Assembly (NCBI GenBank): GCA_959347315.1
Contig: OY365806.1
Location: 25,417,485 to 25,481,484, forward strand
Length of the DNA stretch: 64,000 bases
Reading direction: 5' to 3'
From: Bimastos eiseni
Lineage: Eukaryota; Annelida; Clitellata; Crassiclitellata; Lumbricidae
The first letter of the stretch is position 1. The number at the start of each line of letters is the position of its first letter. The notes below the pieces were generated by a model. That model was not told where the DNA came from, did no database searches, and saw only the letters and a list, made by a program, of their open reading frames with translations. The position numbers and the translations under genes were made by a program. This document shows, piece after piece, positions 1 through 39,806 of this stretch.

Positions 1-130
1 TTTTTTAAACGCAAGAGTCAATCAATCTCTAGTCTCACGATTTATTACTGTTCCAGCCTGAGGTGCCCAAAACTGAAATAGAGTTTCTGACTTGGAGGGC
101 TAGGGACAGATGCTAATCATTATTTTTATT

Positions 131-445
<315 letters not shown>

Positions 446-449
446 GACT

Positions 450-1480
450 ATTATTACCAACCTTTTTGCTGTTGACCGATCCTTAAGCACATGCGTGAAA
501 AAGACAGTAGACAATTTGCAAAGTAATAAGGATTAAATCGAAATGCACTCTATTAAATTAAAAGCTGAAACAATTATTGTCTACCCTCATACTCAAATAT
601 TGGAAACCCGAATGTCTTGATTGTACTAATGACTGTGAAATGAAAATAACTTTTTAGACAAATTAGGCCTAAATCTGAACGGCTATTTGCAAATGTTCAA
701 ATATATAGGCAGCGATTTTAAACAGTGAATAGACTCAATAGAGTAGCGTTTTCTAAACTGTATTCCGCGGAACCCTATATAGGGTCCAGTGAGGTGAAGA
801 CAAGGGTTCCGCAAAATAAAGAGAAATGTTAAATGTAGGCCCTATTAGGCCTATCTAAAAACTGTTGTGAGAGATTGTGGCCGTATGAACACTATTGTGT
901 TGATTGATTAGAATACGAAGAACACTATTCAGATAAAATAGTTGACAATTATGACAATAATGAACAATACTGGCGTATTTTGACTAAAATTCGTACAATA
1001 TTATGTTAACCGATATTTGGCCTACTTATGATGGTCTGAACTTAATTTACCAGTAGTTAGCTGGACTTCCTCTGACGCTTACTTGGCACAGAAACGAAGC
1101 AAGGGTGCGTGCCAGTAGTCTCCCTGACGCAGTGGCGGATCTAAACTTTTCCTTTAGGGTCGGGGGGGGGGCGATATCATTGGATATAAAGTACTTGTTT
1201 AAACAATAAAGAGCAAACTCTTAGGCGATGGTAACTTCACTTTTTTTCCTTCACGTAGGCCTACATGTAGACCATATACGTACATTAATTTCATACTCTA
1301 TGTAGTTATAAGAACGAAACTAGATAGGCCTAGGAATGAAATGCCAGACTTTAGTTCGAGCTTCGCAATTTGTCGTCAACTTATTCCTACGCTCATAATC
1401 AGTAGCTATTATTATAATCTCTTATTTTAAGATTTTCGCTATTAAAAATTAAGATTACACCAAGAGAGGGGTTCACTTAC
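450..1480. other. Unique AT-rich DNA, no gene recognised
   Basis: Contains three TAGGCCTA-type palindromes (near 664, 845 and 1255) and a run of nine or more G at 1162. No exon of the IGSF9-like tail was recognised. Confidence 0.6.
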
Positions 1481-28859
<27,379 letters not shown>

Positions 28860-28869
28860 CTGTTGTTAC

Positions 28870-31100
28870 TATGACGACGGCGATGATCGATGGAAGGACG
28901 GAGGAGAGAGAGGCGACGTGAAGGAGAGCGTGCAATTGCCTGGAATGGCGGATGAGATGGAACTGGTGGAAAGAGGAGGGTAAGACAGGACACAGCATAG
29001 TACGATCCTCTCCGAAACGTTTCAGGTTTCCACCGTTGCCCCCACCAACCGATCGCCCTCAGATAGTTCTCTCCGTTGCCCTAGCAACCGTTCACTTCCA
29101 AAACCTATCTCCGGTTGTCTTTAACGACTGGTAACCCTCTGAAACCTCTATCTGTTGCCCCTAGAAACGGATCACCTCCAACGGCGAGTAAAAGCTATCT
29201 ACCACGTGACTCTGTGGCGTAGACAAAGCATCACGTCATATACGTTGACAAGGCGACGGTTGCATGGACGCTATAGCGATGTATGACGTATCGTCTTTGC
29301 TTTTGGCGACAGCCTGTGTGCGACGCTGAACGTTCTCTCAGTGACGCAATAACCATTTGCTTTGCTTATGAATTATATCCTCAGTTCCTTTGCAATTCCA
29401 GTTGACAACTTCCGGTTTACTCTACAGCGTCACTTTCGAATTCCCATCGATGTCTTCCCAGATGCAGTTTCACGATCTAATTTTAATTAAAAATGAAAGC
29501 ACAGACCTTAGCAATTAATACGGTAGCAAAATAATAGTATCGCTGCTTACTTAGTAAACATTCGAACAATCTATGAAATGTATTGAAATTCATATTTGAA
29601 ACCTTTGCAGGTCAGATCAATCATTAATCGATCAACATTACTTGGCAAGTATGCAAGAAAATTCATGAATAAATTATTTAGTTTGTTAGTCTGTCAATAA
29701 ATTGATCATTTTGACATTCAACCAATCAATGGATAAGTTGACGAAGAATTATAGAAACAAATAGAACAAGCAGTCACTCAATCTTTGAGGTTATCGTTAT
29801 AACATTGATTCATTCAAACCTTGATTTACATCGTCTCTTTCAATCCAAGGCCAAATATAATTACCACAATTTCCGTCCTACAGAAGTTGCGACAAAAGCT
29901 AACAGCCCAGTTCAATCTATAGACCGTACTTAAATAGACCCACTGATGAAGAGCGCAAACCAAACCATTAACACATAGCATACATATACGTACACCTATA
30001 TTTATACAAATATATATGTATATATGTGGATATATATATGTATGGATATACATGTTGGGGTATATGAGAAATATGGGTTGATCGCCAAGAAACAGATTGA
30101 GAAACAGTTATAGATATCGAAAAGAATAGAAAGAGACATGCAGACAGACACAGGGAGGCACATTAAGCGAAACTTCTCGTCTTCTCCTGGCTTGTCTCTG
30201 AGAGATCGAAATCCATTATTTGGTTCCAACGGTTAGCTGAAAATTTGAGAATAGCAACTCTGCATGCATGTGCATTTACCTTCAGTGTATGTGACAATCT
30301 GTTTATCTCCGCATGAAACGTTCTGTGAAAGGAATTCAAATCGAACAATTAATTTACCTTCGGCAGAATTCATGAGCTTTTGCCACCGCATATTCGCAGG
30401 GGTTATTCTCTACGTAGGAACCCATAATTCAACCGCGATCGTGTGTGTATATAATGTGCGTGCGTGTGTGTATGTGTGTGTGTAGGTGTGGGCGTGTGTA
30501 GGTTTGTGGGTATCAGTATCTGAGTTGGTGTGTGTGTGTGCGCGCGCATGAGTGTGGTGTTTTTATGCACATTGTAATCTATAATCTAATCTGTAGTCTG
30601 TAATCTATTGTAAATTCCGCCTCAGACCTCTCCGGAAGTCTGAGCCTGTCCCATAACTTAAGCCAGGATACAGAAGGAGGGTTCTGCGGTAGACTTGCAA
30701 CCCAACTGGGTAAAACAAAAGCTTGCAACCGAAACAACGCAACGGAGGAAGTGCTTTGCCCGATGTGTAGACCTACACGGGAAGGACTAAGCACTAAGTA
30801 CGTAATCTATATATATATATATATATATATCGTTGGATCTAACTCCATAATATATAAATATTCAGAGGTCCATGTTAGTAATTAACCTATAGCAATACAG
30901 CATAAAAACCCTAAAAAAATATTACAAAAGTTAAAGACGTCTTGGAGACTTTAAAACATTTCTTGGAATCATAAATTTCCTCCCGCAATATCAAATTGTA
31001 TTGCTGTTTTTATATTGTGGCGATGAACCGCTAAGTAATAGTTTAACACTAACATTCTTATCACTTCAATAAGTAACAATCTGACGATGACTCAATAACC
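28870..31100. other. Intron or upstream DNA of the IGSF9-like gene, no exon recognised
   Basis: Ig2 and Ig3 were expected somewhere above 28.86 kb but no Cys-Trp-Cys reading frame was seen. Contains GT and TA microsatellites at 30450-30545 and 30811-30830. Confidence 0.5.
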
Positions 31101-31174
31101 ATACATACAATTACAGCTTAACAAGCAGTGTTGTCTTATGGCAGAACAATAAATTTCACACGCTGGTGACAAGT

Positions 31175-31450
31175 TGGCAAGTTTTCAGCTAAAAGCTCTC
31201 TTGAGAACAATCTTTCCTAGATTGACCGACGCAGAGATTGAAGAAGGCATTCTTGTGGGTTAACAACTCAGACACGTCGTCAATGACGAGAGGTTCGAAG
31301 ATCTGCTGGTGGGACCAGACAGTGACGAACCCAGAAGGTTTATTAGAGGAAGACCAAAAGGATCCCCCTTTGGGGCCAGAAAAAATGCACGGAGGGCACT
31401 AAGTCATTCAAGGATGTTGACAATAATAGCCAAGGCAACTGCATAACGCA
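31175..31450 (+). pseudogene. Decayed coding fragment of a repeated invertebrate protein family
   Basis: Reads RLTDAEIEEGILVG, a stop, then QLRHVVNDERFEDLLVGP. This resembles the GPQIRELMKD--F---L motif of a transposon-associated family seen in many invertebrates. The frame is broken soon after. Family recalled from memory, not tested. Confidence 0.35.
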
Positions 31451-31479
31451 AAGCCTCGTTCAGCTGGTTTGCAACATGC

Positions 31480-31613
31480 TACAACCTACAAGCATACGAA
31501 TAACGAAACCAATTAAGTGCAACATTCTACAAACATACGAATAACGAAACCAATTAAGTGCAACATTCTACAAACATACGAATAACGAAACCAATTAAGT
31601 GCAACATGTCATC
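31480..31613. repeat. 41-bp tandem repeat, three copies
   Basis: Unit contains ATACGAATAACGAAACC; starts at 31501, 31542 and 31583 are 41 bases apart. Confidence 0.9.
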
Positions 31614-31904
31614 TGCTGCATTCACATTTTCACTTCTTTCATGATAATTTTGGTTAAGTGAGTGACGAACAGGGTTAAAAGTTTCACCAAGACATATATA
31701 CGGAAAAGCGGCATCAGGGCCACTGGAATTCATCAGTGCTGGCAATTGGACACTGAATCGAAGATTATTCTATATTGAATTCAATTGAAAATTAGCAAAA
31801 AGCACTCATAATTCAGCTGAATTGAGCTAATGACATACATGCGCCTTTGTGTTAGAGAGTAGTTCGCCTCCTTTAGGTGGCTTATTTTCGATATTTAAAT
31901 CTCA

Positions 31905-32112
31905 GACTAGCACGGACTAATTAAAACTAAACTAGATTCAAACTAGACTAGATTTAAACTAGGCTAGATTCAAACTAGACTATAGATTCAGACTAGACAA
32001 GATTCGAATTAGACTAGATTCAAACTAAACTAGACTATATTCTTGACTAAACTAGACTAGATTCAAACTTGACTAGACTATATTCCTGACTAAACTAGAC
32101 TAGATTCAAACG
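31905..32112. repeat. CTAG-rich degenerate tandem repeat
   Basis: Units close to AACTAGACTAGATTCA repeated about a dozen times, ending 80 bp before the MITE. Confidence 0.85.
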
Positions 32113-32190
32113 GACAAGCGGTGGTGAAGTATCTGACCGGATCAATTTATTGAAAAACGAGCAGAGGTCGAGGTCATAATCATTATTATA

Positions 32191-32570
32191 GTGCAGCGGT
32201 TTTGGGGCACTTTGTGATACAAGCATGACATTTTGCACAGACATGATACATTGTATTGTTATGAGATCTGAATGTTGGGTCACGCGAAAAAATTAATATT
32301 TTTAATTTTTTTAAATAAAAAACCTTTTTTACATTTAAAAAAATAAAGTGAAATTTTTGGGGGTAAAATCCAAGTTACATCCTTTAAACATGTGAATGTT
32401 GCACGTTCAAACCAAGAATCAATTAAAAGTCATGGTCACAAACTTCAAGTTTTTTTATTTTTGCCCTTAAAAAGTAGTTGTTAATACAAATGTTTCTTAC
32501 AATCAATGTTACAGTTGAAATTTCTTGCCTGTATCACAAAGTGCGCAGTTATTTTGTTACGCCGCTGTAC
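32191..32570. mobile_element. MITE, mariner/Tc1-like, TA target duplication
   Basis: Left end GTGCAGCGG...GCACTTTGTGATACAAGC and right end GCCTGTATCACAAAGTGCGC...CCGCTGTAC form imperfect terminal inverted repeats of about 35-40 bases. A TA dinucleotide flanks both sides (32189-32190, 32571-32572). The 380-bp interior is AT-rich and non-coding, so movement would need an outside transposase. Confidence 0.75.
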
Positions 32571-32981
32571 TATTAATACTATTAATACGGTCGTTATAGG
32601 AAAGGCGAGTATTTATATTCATCGTCCAGGATTCGATTTGAATTCCAGCTTAGAATTTCAATGAAGCTATTTAGTAAACAATCTTCGTTTCGAGTTCGTT
32701 TAAATGCCTACAACTACGCGACCCAATCAATCGATCATTCGTTCTACCCTATTAGGATGTGGAATTGTTATGTGCAAATGTCGCTCAAGTCTTATGGTGC
32801 GCGTCCGCAGTTGATTGAACGACTTCGAACAACCGTTTTTGTGCCACCGTCGCGTGATTTCGTACTTGTATATCCTATGTCTGATGGGGATCGAATCACG
32901 CTGCGTCTAGGGAATTCGAAGAAGGAGTTGGCAGCAGAGGAAGAAAAGATTCTCAGCTTCACCGGTTGGATGAAGTATTAT

Positions 32982-33108
32982 GATGATTATGATGATGATG
33001 ATGATGACGACGACGACGATGGTTGTGGTGATGATGATGATGACGATGATGATGACGACGACGACGATGATGATGATGATGACAACGACGACGACAGTGA
33101 CGATACTG
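32982..33108. repeat. (GAT/GAC)n array
   Basis: Trinucleotide tract; the acidic reading frame over it is not taken as a gene. Confidence 0.9.
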
Positions 33109-33309
33109 AAGCACGGGATGTTAGTCATGTGGCTTATGTTACGTCGCCAATTGATCTGTAAACGGAAGTGAGAATCTTAATGCCTGATGCATGCATGTGG
33201 ATTTCGATTTAACAGTCGGAGCAGAATGATTTATGTTTGAAGAGCAGTTTTTTTCTCTCCAGAAAACCATAAATTCGTTAACATTAATAACCGAAGGCGA
33301 AATCGAGAG

Positions 33310-33401
33310 AGAAATTTGTACGCAGAGAAAGAGATGCCGATCGATTTAGTGATAGGAAGAGAAAGAGACATATAAGAAGAACGAGAGAGAGGGGGAGAAA
33401 G

Positions 33402-33432
<31 letters not shown>

Positions 33433-33565
33433 GGAACAGAGACAGAAACATAAAGAAGCAGACGTAGAGACACTGCGAAATACAGCGAAACAGTGACTGA
33501 GACAGAGGCAGAAAAAAAGACACTTGTATTTAGAGAAACATAGACAACCAGACAGACAGACAGAT
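33310..33565. repeat. Purine-rich GAGA/GACA tract
   Basis: Degenerate; no coding support. Confidence 0.8.
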
Positions 33566-33691
33566 CTGATGTCGAGAGAAAGCAATGGAGCTTTAATACT
33601 TGCACCAACATATCATCGACTTCGAAAAGGCGATATACTTGTATATAGGCCTTGACGCCTCATTTCATGTTAACGTAAGTACGTAGGCAAC

Positions 33692-33945
33692 ATGCATACA
33701 TACATACATACATACATACATACATACATACATACATACATACACACATACATACATGCATACATACATACATACATACACACATACATACATACATACA
33801 TACATACACACATACATACATGCATACATACATACATACATACACACATACATACATGCATACATACATACATACATACATACATACATACATACATACA
33901 TACATACATACATACATACATACATACATACATACATGCATATAT
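33692..33945. repeat. (CATA)n array next to LINE tail
   Basis: Tetramer array with CACA and TGCA variants. It directly touches the TTATGG-type tail of the LINE at 33948. Confidence 0.94.
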
Positions 33946-36625
33946 TCATAACCATAACCATAACCAACAATTTTATTGATTAGCTCCAACCCAATATAAC
34001 GTACAAGCAAATTGATTACAATGTTATAGGAATTACAATGAAAATATCAGCGGAGGATCAATGGGTAGAGAAGAAGGAAGCCTCTAAAGGATATATAAAT
34101 ATCCCGCTAGCGGAGCCCACCCTTGCTCATTTATCAACCAAGCAGCAGTTGGGTGTAATTGACAAGTGAAATCATCAAAGTGGAAAACAAAAACAAACGA
34201 AAACTTAATTAGTTAACTATGTGCTCGTGCACCTCACATCTGAGGAGTAACTTGTTCACTTAGGAAGCGTTTATATTTGATTTTAAAAGTATTAAGCGAC
34301 CTAGACATCCGAATTTCTAATGGGGTAGAGTTCCATATCAACGGACCATGATATTTCACAGCAAATTGCCTAGATGTAGTGCGACATAAGATTGATCTGA
34401 AGCTATGAACTGAACGCATTTGGTAGGGATTAATCGATGAAGTATGAGTGAAGTAATTATCAAAGCACGGAGGGAGTTGGTTGTTGAAGTACTTATACAT
34501 GAGAACATTCGTCTGGAGTGCATTAATTGAGTCATGTTTAGAATTTTAGTCCTATTAAACATATCACTAGACGTAGATGTTTCGTAAGCAAAACAACCCA
34601 AGATTACTCGGATAATTCTTTTTTGAAGGGATGCCAATCTCTTCAGTCTAGAATTGTAGTTTGAAACCCATATGATATTGTCATAGGAGAGGTAGGGGTG
34701 GATCATTGTATAGTAAAGGTTAAGGAGGATTTTACTTGGCAGGAGATAAGCAATTTTTGACACTATTCCTATGTTTTTTTGCTATTTTGGAAGCTATATT
34801 AGAGATGTAATCGTTCCATGAGAGATGCTGATCAACTTGGACACCAAAGAATTTCACGGAACTAATACAAGGAATTACAATATCGTTAATATTTATGGAT
34901 TCGTTAACGAGAGGGAGTTGTTTACGATGAGATCGGAAAACTATATAATTGGTTTTGGATACATTTAGTGAAAGTTTATTTATGGCGAACCAGTCACTCA
35001 AATGAGTGATTTCGTGGTTTAGGAAATGGAATAGTCCATCAAGCGTTTTGTGGGATGCAAAAATATTTGTATCCATCCGCGAATAGTAGAAAGTGCAGTA
35101 AGGGCGCAGCATTAGGAAGATCATTGATAAATACCAAAAACAGAAGGGGTCCTAAAATGGATCCTTGTGGAACTCCATACCGAATTAGCCGGGGAGAGGA
35201 TAAGAATCCATTACAAGAAACGTGTTGGTACCTCCCCTGCAAGTAATTCTGTAGCCATTTCAGAGGAGTACCCCTAATTCCTATGTTTTCTAATTTTTGA
35301 CTTAAGATTTTATGGTCCACGGTGTCAAATGCTTTGGCAATATCAATGAATACACCTATGGAAAATTCGTTGTGATCAATAGTTTCATAAATTTTGTCCT
35401 GGAGATCTATTAAAGACATCATGGTGGAGTGTCCGGCCTGAAATCCGTGTTGATTACGATTTAGAATATTATGCTTAGTAATAAAATCTGAGAGCCTAAC
35501 ATACATTGTTTTTCAAATATTTTTGAGAAAAAAGTTAATATAGAAATCGGTCTGTAATTTTTAGGTTCATCTTTCTGGCCCTGTTTATGAATAGGGACAA
35601 CTTTGGCAATTTTTAGTTGATTGGGAAATTCGCCATTGTCAAAGGAGCAGTTAATAATCGACGCCAATGGATGAACTATAAGTTCCATGATAGGTTGAAT
35701 TAGAGTAGGATCTAATTCATCGACACCGGTACTATGAGTTGATTTGAGAGATCGTGCAAGTGCTAGTATTTCCTCTGCAGAAGTAGGGTAGATGGCAAAG
35801 GAATTAGGAAGGGGAACTTTAAAAAATGTGGGAATAGGAAGATCATTCAAGGGGATTTTATTCACAAGATCCTGGGCAATATTACTAAAATAAGAATTAA
35901 ATCTCTCAGCGATTAGTGCTCCGTCCGAAACTTCTCTACCATTAATAGTCAAGAATTTAACGGACGAGTCAGGTTTTTCAGTTTTTAGGATCAGCTTGAT
36001 AGTATGCCATGTCTGTTTGATGTCATTTTTGAATTTGAGGAATTCCTTCTTATAGTAGTCTTTTTCAAGCTTATTTCTCAAGGTTTTGAATTTGTTACGA
36101 TAGGTCTTATACTTCACATTATTAGAGGGAGTCGGGTCCTTTATGAAACCAGAATACAGTTTAGCTTTCTTGTTTCGGGACTTAAGAAGACCCGGTGTCA
36201 TCCAAGGCTGCTTAAGTTCACTTCGGCGTTTCTGGTTTTTGGCATAAATGGGAAATGCAGAGTCATCGGCCTTTTCTATGAGGTGGTTAAAACCTGATAA
36301 GCAGCATTCGTGTCAGTGTTGGCACAAGCTTCATCAACAGGCGAACAATCAGTTTGACTCAGTAAGTTATTAAATATAAGTTTGGCATTAGAATCCGAGC
36401 GACGGGTATACGTTGGGAGAGGGAAGCTAGGAGTATCCGGTTTATGGTCTATCCAAGCCAGGATTGAAAGATGGTCAGAAGTATCATCAATTAAAATAAT
36501 AGAATCCGGTACCTTAGCAATCCTATTAGTGAACAGGTTATCAATGAGAGTAGCTGTAGTTGTAGTTATCCTAGTCGGGCGCGTGATAATAGGTAGAAAA
36601 AACTTGAGGATGTAACATGAAAATA
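33946..36625 (-). mobile_element. 5'-truncated LINE (jockey/CR1/L2-like clade) with decayed ORF2
   Basis: Read on the minus strand from 36.6 kb down. It starts inside the endonuclease: PIITRPTRITTTTATLIDN, then LFTNR and DTSDHLSILAWIDH with the terminal SDH motif. Linker and reverse transcriptase follow: KVVPIHKQGQKDEPKNYRPI, then RNQHGFQAGHSTMMSLIDLQ, IDIAKAFDTVDHKI, YGVPQGSILGPLLFLVFIN and LLFAD. The C-terminal part reads YTMIHPYLSYDNIIWVSNYN, then LIWNSTPLEIRMS. Reading frames break near 36.2, 35.5, 35.07, 34.76 and 34.5 kb. The 3' UTR has a short hairpin (34089-34104), an AATAAA signal and a tail of TTATGG units at 33948-33967. Inactive. Confidence 0.88.
34234..36201 (-). pseudogene. LINE reverse transcriptase pseudogene
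   Basis: Motifs A (IDIAKAFD), B (GVPQGS) and C (FAD-) are in order over 36201-34234. A single extra G near 35079 breaks the frame exactly in the catalytic FADD box: the upstream frame reads FADGYKYF and the other frame resumes with TNIFASHKTLDGL. Further shifts separate the finger region from the palm and the thumb from the C-terminus. Confidence 0.88.
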
Positions 36626-36629
36626 CGAT

Positions 36630-37430
36630 GCAGGTCGTAGATCACATTGATGGTACTAAGATGACCATGGTAGTAGTGCAACCCCACGAATTTTCAGCCA
36701 CTCAGCATGTTAAAAATGAGTCAATGGATCGAAACTGGCATGAGCCCAATTGCGCCTTAGGCTGAAGGAAGCTTACTCTATACCTTCAGATAACACGTAG
36801 GCGCCTAGCTGCGTCGATATGTATTTAAAATCGATCTTCGAAAAGAAAGTTAAATAGAAAATAGAACACTTTTGCGTACTGAAAGTGAGACAAAGCTTTT
36901 AATTCGTTTAGAGACGATTTTTCACCCAAATCTCAGTTCTAGACATCAAGAGCATTTGATGCCTAATTCATTTTTAGCTTATGTCATGTTGAAAATGTTA
37001 GGTTCAGAAATTGGGTTTGAGACGTCTACCTCATCTAACCAAACCAGCTGTAGTGAGTCCACCTAACCGTACACTGTCGATGGGGAGATGAGACGGCGAG
37101 GAAAAGGGATGGCCAACATGGCTGAAGTCAGCAACACTTCACAACCATTGCTGTCTAATGGTTAGCTTAGAAGACTGCTCTTCTTCTTCTTCGTCTTCCT
37201 CTTCTTCTTCTTATATGTTAAGTTAAAACATTCTAGTGCTTGTTTACTACGCAGGCCTACTTACACAGATAGGTAAAGAGATAGAAGGGAAGGCACAAAG
37301 AGGACATAAGAGAACAAGCTGAAGTAATCGTTCACACAGAGTATATGCAATAGACCATTTACCTCATTCGTAGGAAAAACTCCGCAGACTGTTCCTGCTC
37401 AGGATGACTTAATTCGTTTGCACGATCGAC
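36630..37430. other. Unique DNA, no gene recognised
   Basis: Beyond the LINE's truncated 5' end. Includes a short TTC run at 37181-37211. Confidence 0.5.
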
Positions 37431-37434
37431 AACT

Positions 37435-37700
37435 CGCTTATCCACCTACCCATCCATCCATTCATCCACCCACCAACCCACCCACTCATCCATCCACCCA
37501 CCAACCCACCCACTCATCCATCCATCCATCCATCCATCCATCCATCCATATCTGTATGTCCGTCCGTCTCTCTTAATAATTAACTAAATTTATATATATG
37601 AACTAAAGATAGTTATTTATGTTTGTATCTAGCGTGTGTCTGTGTGTCTTTGTGCACCTGTGTGTCTATCTGTCTGTCTGTCTTTCTACCTGTCTGTCTT
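37435..37700. repeat. (CCAT/CCAC)n and (CTGT)n microsatellites
   Basis: CCAT units at 37440-37548 and CTGT/GTGT units at 37640-37700. Confidence 0.85.
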
Positions 37701-37849
37701 TTTCTCTTAAATCTCCCAAGGGACGCCGCTATTCCGTCGCGATAATTCTCTGCGCTCTAATCCGCGCGCGTTAGTCAAAGCTCCACCAGCACAGATAGAA
37801 TGAAGGAAGGACAATAAGGCAAATGAAGCGACGATGACGAGGAGAAGAA

Positions 37850-38735
37850 GAAGAAGGTGGGAGGAGGAAGCAGGAAGGAGGGAAGAGGGAAGAGGGAGGA
37901 GGGAGGAGGAAGGAGGGAGGAGGAAGGAGGGAAGAGGGAAGAGGGAGGAGGGAGGAGGGAGGAGGAAGGAGGGAGGAGGAAGGAGGGAAGAGGGAAGAGG
38001 GAGGAGGGAGGAGGAAGGAGGGAGGAGGAAGGAGGGAAGAGGGAAGAGGGAGGAGGGAGGAGGAAGGAGGGAGGAGGAAGGAGGGAAGAGGGAAGAGGGA
38101 GGAGGGAGGAGGAAGGAGGGAGGAGGAAGGAGGGAAGAGGGAAGAGGGAGGATGGAGGAGGGAGGAGGAAGGAGGGAAGAGGGAAGAGGGAGGAGGGAGG
38201 AGGAAGGAGGGAGGAGGAAGGAGGGAAGAGGGAAGAGGGAGGATGGAGGAGGGAGGAGGAAGGAGGGAGGAGGAAGGAGGGAAGAGGGAAGAGGGAGGAG
38301 GGAGAAGGAAGGAGGGAGGAGGAAGGAGGAAGGAGGGAGGAGGGAGGAGGGAGGAGGGAGGAGGGAGGAGGGAGGAGGGAGGAGGGAGGAGGGAGGAGGG
38401 AGGAGGGAGGAGGGAGGAGGGAGGAGGGAGGAGGGAGGAGGGAGGAGGGAGGAGGAAGGAGGGAGGAGGGAGGAGGAAGGAGGGAGGAGGGAGGAGGGAG
38501 GAGGAAGGAGGGAGGAGGGAGGAGGGAGGAGGGAGGAGGGAGGAGGGAGGAGGGAGGAGGGAGGAGGGAGGAGGGAGGAGGGAGGAGGGAGGAGGGAGGA
38601 GGGAGGAGGGAGGAGGGAGGAGGGAGGAGGGAGGAGGGAGGAGGGAGGAGGGAGGAGGGAGGAGGGAGGAGGGAGGAGGGAGGAGGGAGGAGGGAGGAGG
38701 GAGGAGGGAGGAGGGAGGAGGGAGGAGGAAGAGGG
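37850..38735. repeat. Heptamer GGGAGGA minisatellite, about 890 bp, G-quadruplex forming
   Basis: Heptamers GGGAGGA with AGGAGGA and GGGAAGA variants. In the left half the GGGAAGAGGGAAGA marker recurs every 49 or 56 bases (multiples of 7). From about 38340 the array is almost pure. Because 7 is not a multiple of 3 and the unit has no stop, all frames stay open, which explains the long artificial ORFs here. Confidence 0.95.
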
Positions 38736-38739
38736 GTGG

Positions 38740-39190
38740 AGAAAAAGGAGAATGATGAGGAAGAGGAGGATGAAGAGGTGAAGGGGAGGAAGTAGAAGTG
38801 GAGAAGTAGGTACCCGGAAGAGGAGGGAGGAGAAGGAGAAGGAAGAAGGATAAGAAGAAAAAGACAGAGGAGGAGGAGAAATAGGAAGAGGAAGAAGTGA
38901 AGAGGGCGGGAGAAGAAGTGAAGGGGAGGATGAAAAAGTGGAGAAGGATGACATAGAGGAAGATGAGAAAGGAGGATAGGAAAGTGGAGAAGGAAGACGA
39001 TTAAGAAAAAGTGGAAGAGGAGGAGAAGGGAGACAAAGCAGAGGGAGAAGAAGGGGAGGAAGAAGAGGAGGAGGAGAGGAGGAAGAGGAAGAAGAGGAAG
39101 GAAGAGAATAGGAAGAAGATGAGGGGGAGGAGAGGAGGAGAAGGGGTAAGATGAGGAGTAAGTTGGAGGGGAAGGATGTGATGGAAGAGG
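38740..39190. repeat. Degenerate polypurine tract
   Basis: GA-rich continuation of the heptamer array without a clear unit. Confidence 0.8.
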
Positions 39191-39806
39191 AAGAGAAGAC
39201 GGCAGCATTGTCGCACGGTGCACACGGCCGGCCCTCTGGTGATGAACAACGATACATCAGCGGCAAACCGTGTGAAGAGATTGCTAGCGATAATAGGCGT
39301 AATAGAGACTGATAGGCTAAATTCGCTTTGATGACGTCAAACATATGGCAACGGAGACGCGGTTTATGGTCGAATATTGTCGGTTTGAAGCGGGTTTCTC
39401 ACTAATCTAAAATTAATGTTCATCTTTTGCAACGTAGATAATTGCTTTTCTGACTAGTCTGCAACTAGGAACCGTTGCGAATAAGCGATACGTCTTAGAT
39501 CTCACATGTCGCCTCAAATAAAACGATCAGAAGAGCTAAGATGAATTATTCAGTACCGTTGAAACTGTTATGAGATTAAGATTCTATCGTTTTATAGAAG
39601 ACGCGGGGTGAACTATAGGCTGCTTTCAATCGCTGTGACCAAATCTCTGCGCATTTAGGACAGGTATATTTATTAAGAAGGTATTCAAAATATTATTGAT
39701 ACAAAAGGTTAAATTAGGAATTGATTTCAGAGGGGTTCAAATCACTTACACAAAGAGGAAGACCTAGAAAACTGCCAGATAATTCTATGGTTTTGAAGAG
39801 TCATAC

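Noticed and set aside
30579..30794. 71-codon minus-strand frame as a retrotransposon fragment
   Set aside because: No reverse transcriptase, endonuclease or zinc-knuckle motif could be seen.
32661..33161. 166-codon frame with poly-Asp
   Set aside because: The second half is a GAT array and the first half shows no known domain.
37707..39344. Open frames of 300-545 codons (SLLPPPS / EEGGGRR repeats)
   Set aside because: A 7-bp stop-free repeat keeps every frame open; this is an artefact of the heptamer array.
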